64,000 nucleotides of DNA from an uncultured Gemmatimonadales bacterium (GTDB lineage Bacteria; Gemmatimonadota; Gemmatimonadetes; JACCXV01; JAHWKZ01). Location: assembly GCA_947259315.1 (NCBI GenBank), contig CAMYLR010000008.1, positions 1-64,000 on the forward strand, written 5' to 3'. The notes under the pieces are model-generated. The model did not search any database. It was not told the DNA's origin and was given only the letters and a program-made list of their open reading frames with translations. Shown here one piece after another: positions 61,604 through 64,000 of the stretch. Each line of letters begins with the position of its first letter. Position 1 is the stretch's first letter. A program made the translations under genes and the position numbers.

Positions 61604-64000
61604 TCAGTTGCTGATCCGGATTCCTGCCAGCGCGGTACGAGGTAGGCCGGGCCGCGCGCCAGCCGGCCGGCGAGCGACCACGTACTCTGCGGCAGTGAGG
61701 TTCTGTACCCCTGCAAACAGCGTCGCCCGCGGCGACAGGGTGTACTCGCTACCCACGCTCCAAACGGTGTAATCATCCGTCCCTTGTCCAGGGGGAATCG
61801 CACCACGGCCGGCCTGTGTTCGAGCGACGCTAACGTGATCGGCCGTGAGCTCGATCATCCAAACCGGGTGGGCGATACCGATCGCTGCATGCAATTGATG
61901 GCGCGGGACGTAGGGTAGCTCGTCGCCTTTTTCGACCGCGCCCCACGGTGGGAACGAGCTTTCAAAGCTGGCCCCAAACTCGGTCGAGGTATAGGTGTAA
62001 GCCAACCGGACGGGCGCTGACCATCGCTGGCTGGAGCCAAGCGGCTGATCACTGTTTAGCGCCAACTCGATGCCGGACACGCGCGCGGCGCCACCGTTGA
62101 ACAATTCCCCCTCGCCGGTGTCATCGCCCACCGCCAGCGTGGCTTGGCCGAGGATGTTCTCGTAGTCGTTGTAGAACACGGTGGCTTGTGCTTCTGTGTG
62201 TGACCCGGTCAGTCGCAACCCAAGCTCGTAATTGAGGCTTCTCTCGGCTTCCGTGTCGTCGTCGGCTCCCGGTCCCGGCGGACCAAATCCGCGGTGCACA
62301 CCACCAAAGAGATCGATTCCCGCGTCAACCTCGTACCCGACCCCGAGACCGGGGATCCACGCGTCGACGTGCGTCTCCCTCACCCTCTCCGGCGCAATCC
62401 GCGTCGGATCGTCTACCGCGTAATCGGTACGTGAAAAGTCTATCGATTCGTAACGGACGCCGGGGGTCAGGCTCCACCGGCCGATCTCGACGCGATCCTG
62501 AAAGAACACGGCTTGCGCGGTTGCTTCACTAACTCGATTGGATTGGCTACCTGGCGATCCAGCGCTTGTCCGCGCCATCTCGCCCGCCAACATCTGGAAG
62601 CCATCCTCGTGTTGGAATCGATCTTCTTCATCTCTGTGGTATCGGATGCCAACCTCTATCTCGTGCTCGCTGAAACCAGCCTCAGCCACCAACCCGATCA
62701 CGGATTGCACCCCGGTCGATGCGTAGTCGCGGTTGTTGGCTCGCACAGCCAACGCGTCCACGTCGCTGTCGCTTCCGCGTAACACAGCCAACGCGCCCAA
62801 ATGCTGGTCGGGATCGCTCAGGACATCAGCGATCGCAACGCCATTGACTCTCTCCAGCTTGTACCAGTTCCTGCCAAAATCGTTGTGATACACAACCGTG
62901 TTCACATCCGGTCCGGCCGGAAACCGTATCGCGTGTCGTAGCTGGAACTGTCGGTGATCGGCACGCATTACGTCCTCACTCGAGGCCCGATACCGACGAA
63001 ACGGTTGACTCCGGAAGTCGGCCTCCGTCAGCCCGAGGTACGTCTCGTTCGACGTCTCGTCATAGACTCCGAGCTTTAACTCCAGCTGCTGGTACAAATG
63101 GGCTTCACGGTCGGTGTTGATCCGCAGCTTCAACCGATAGTCGTGAACATCAAAGCCCGTGTCACCCCCCCCGTCGAGCTCTTTGAAACCGCCGGTCCGA
63201 ATCTGGTACGTCTCCGCCAACCAACCGAAGTGATCGCGTGCATCGCCGATTCCGACCCACGCTTTCCCCGTCTCGTCAGCGCCAGCCTCGAAGTCGCCAA
63301 ACCATTCCAGTTGATCGGGAATCGGGGTAGAGACAAAGTTGATCGCCCCCCCGATGGTGTGCGGTCCGTACTTGATCTGGCTCGAGCCCTTGCGGATCTC
63401 GATGGCGTTCATCCGGCCTGCCACCGGGGCGTAGTAGGCGGCTGGCGCAGCGTACGGAGCCGGAGCGATCAACACGCCATCTTCCATGAGCGTGATCTTC
63501 GAGCTGCGCTCTGAGCCGGTGCCGCGGATCCCGATATTGGGTCGCAGCCCATAACCCTCTTCTTCTTGGATGTTGACCCCAGGGATCTCGCGCAGAAAGG
63601 CGTTCACATCGTCATAGAGCAGTTTGCGCCGATTGAGCTCCTCCGGCCCCAAGTAGTGTGCTGAGCCGTGAATGCGACCCAAACCGTCCTTGCCACCCAC
63701 CACGCTGAAGCGGTTGAGAACAACCTCGATCGGCGGGGCACGCAGCGCACCGGGTCCAAGTGCAACCTCAGTTGTCCGCTGTTCGCCAGCCGCGAGCTCT
63801 ACCGTCAAGCGCTGGGTTTGCCAGCCCAATGCCCTGACCTCGACCTGCACTCGTCCGGCCGGCAGTCGATCCAATACCGCCCAGCCCCCACTGTCCGACA
63901 CCGCTATCCGATCGACGGTCGGGACTTCGACCCGTGCGCCGGCGATCGGATCTCCAGCCTCAGACATGACCCGGGTCTTGAGCTGGCCAGTGCCCTGAGC
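61604..64000 (-). CDS. TonB-dependent outer-membrane receptor, N-terminus outside the window
   Basis: The frame is open to the window end (its first ATG inside is 63967, but coding continues upstream), so the signal peptide is missing. It starts with a carboxypeptidase-regulatory-like domain (DPIAGARVEV...GGWAVLDRLPAGRVQVEVRALG), then a plug domain (FLREIPGVNIQEEEGYGLRPNIGIRGTGSERSS split over residues 125-155; IEIRKGSSQIKYGPHTIGGAINF) and a 22-strand-type barrel. The plug is close to FecA-like siderophore receptors. It ends ALAGIRISN, without the usual terminal aromatic. The ligand is unknown; it precedes the GGDDF protein by 63 nt. Confidence 0.88.
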   Translation of the reverse strand, partial: AQGTGQLKTRVMSEAGDPIAGARVEVPTVDRIAVSDSGGWAVLDRLPAGRVQVEVRALGWQTQRLTVELAAGEQRTTEVALGPGALRAPPIEVVLNRFSVVGGKDGLGRIHGSAHYLGPEELNRRKLLYDDVNAFLREIPGVNIQEEEGYGLRPNIGIRGTGSERSSKITLMEDGVLIAPAPYAAPAAYYAPVAGRMNAIEIRKGSSQIKYGPHTIGGAINFVSTPIPDQLEWFGDFEAGADETGKAWVGIGDARDHFGWLAETYQIRTGGFKELDGGGDTGFDVHDYRLKLRINTDREAHLYQQLELKLGVYDETSNETYLGLTEADFRSQPFRRYRASSEDVMRADHRQFQLRHAIRFPAGPDVNTVVYHNDFGRNWYKLERVNGVAIADVLSDPDQHLGALAVLRGSDSDVDALAVRANNRDYASTGVQSVIGLVAEAGFSEHEIEVGIRYHRDEEDRFQHEDGFQMLAGEMARTSAGSPGSQSNRVSEATAQAVFFQDRVEIGRWSLTPGVRYESIDFSRTDYAVDDPTRIAPERVRETHVDAWIPGLGVGYEVDAGIDLFGGVHRGFGPPGPGADDDTEAERSLNYELGLRLTGSHTEAQATVFYNDYENILGQATLAVGDDTGEGELFNGGAARVSGIELALNSDQPLGSSQRWSAPVRLAYTYTSTEFGASFESSFPPWGAVEKGDELPYVPRHQLHAAIGIAHPVWMIELTADHVSVARTQAGRGAIPPGQGTDDYTVWSVGSEYTLSPRATLFAGVQNLTAAEYVVARRPAGARPGLPRTALAGIRISN

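Noticed and set aside
1-64000. CRISPR array, prophage or intact transposase
   Set aside because: No regularly spaced direct repeats, phage structural genes or transposase motifs were found on either strand.

Overview
The window is a gene-dense, GC-rich bacterial chromosome segment from a diderm with lipopolysaccharide. It carries lpxA, lpxC-fabZ, lpxD, lpxK, bamA, skp, lolCD and a TonB-dependent receptor. It also carries the McsA-McsB-ClpC arginine-phosphorylation protease module, better known from Firmicutes. That mixture, the LpxC-FabZ fusion and the gene order fit Gemmatimonadota or a related phylum; this is an inference, because no 16S rRNA gene is present. Most genes lie on the minus strand, and many neighbours overlap by 4 nt (ATGA, GTGA or TTGA), pointing to long co-transcribed runs.

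Layout. 1-1575 (+): the end of a kinase-like gene, a frameshifted and shortened family-4 glycosyltransferase, and tRNA-Leu(UAA). This looks like the edge of a glycan island. 1582-19644 (-): a superoperon read infC-rpmI-rplT-pheS-pheT-coiled-coil gene-zapA-6S RNA-ymdB-tdk-folD-xseA-xseB-ispA-dxs-nadK-recN-pgsA-lon. infC begins with an AUC codon behind a strong Shine-Dalgarno and a structured leader. The 6S RNA fold overlaps the 3' end of zapA. 19641-30811: wecB, a GT-C membrane glycosyltransferase and a six-gene glycan operon (two GT2s, FAD oxidoreductase, deacetylase, DegT aminotransferase, Gfo/Idh oxidoreductase). Beyond it lies an AT-richer gap, then a DUF2723-like membrane protein flanked by a complete glyoxalase-family gene and a remnant of a second copy.

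30902-36618 is the most interesting block. An osmoprotectant-type ABC transporter (binding lipoprotein, permease, ATPase) is divergent, across only 24 bp, from a fused EgtD-EgtB protein (ergothioneine synthesis, same domain order as fungal Egt1). That gene overlaps by TTGA with an enolase-superfamily gene. Together they could form a compact ergothioneine locus with its own transporter and a possible non-PLP route for the last C-S cleavage.

36615-41371 (-): thrS, an alkyltransferase-like protein lacking the acceptor cysteine, a leuB-like dehydrogenase, tRNA-Ala(CGC) and an ArnA-type decarboxylase. 41472-55829 (-): mcsA-mcsB-clpC-bamA-skp-lpxD-lpxC/fabZ-lpxA-small membrane protein-DUF374 acyltransferase-lpxK-nadB-rlmH, coupling protein quality control to outer-membrane biogenesis. 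55922-64000 (-): TonB-dependent receptor (cut by the window edge), a receiver-GGDDF protein, prfB with its programmed frameshift, lysS, lolC/E and lolD. No CRISPR array, prophage or intact transposase was seen.
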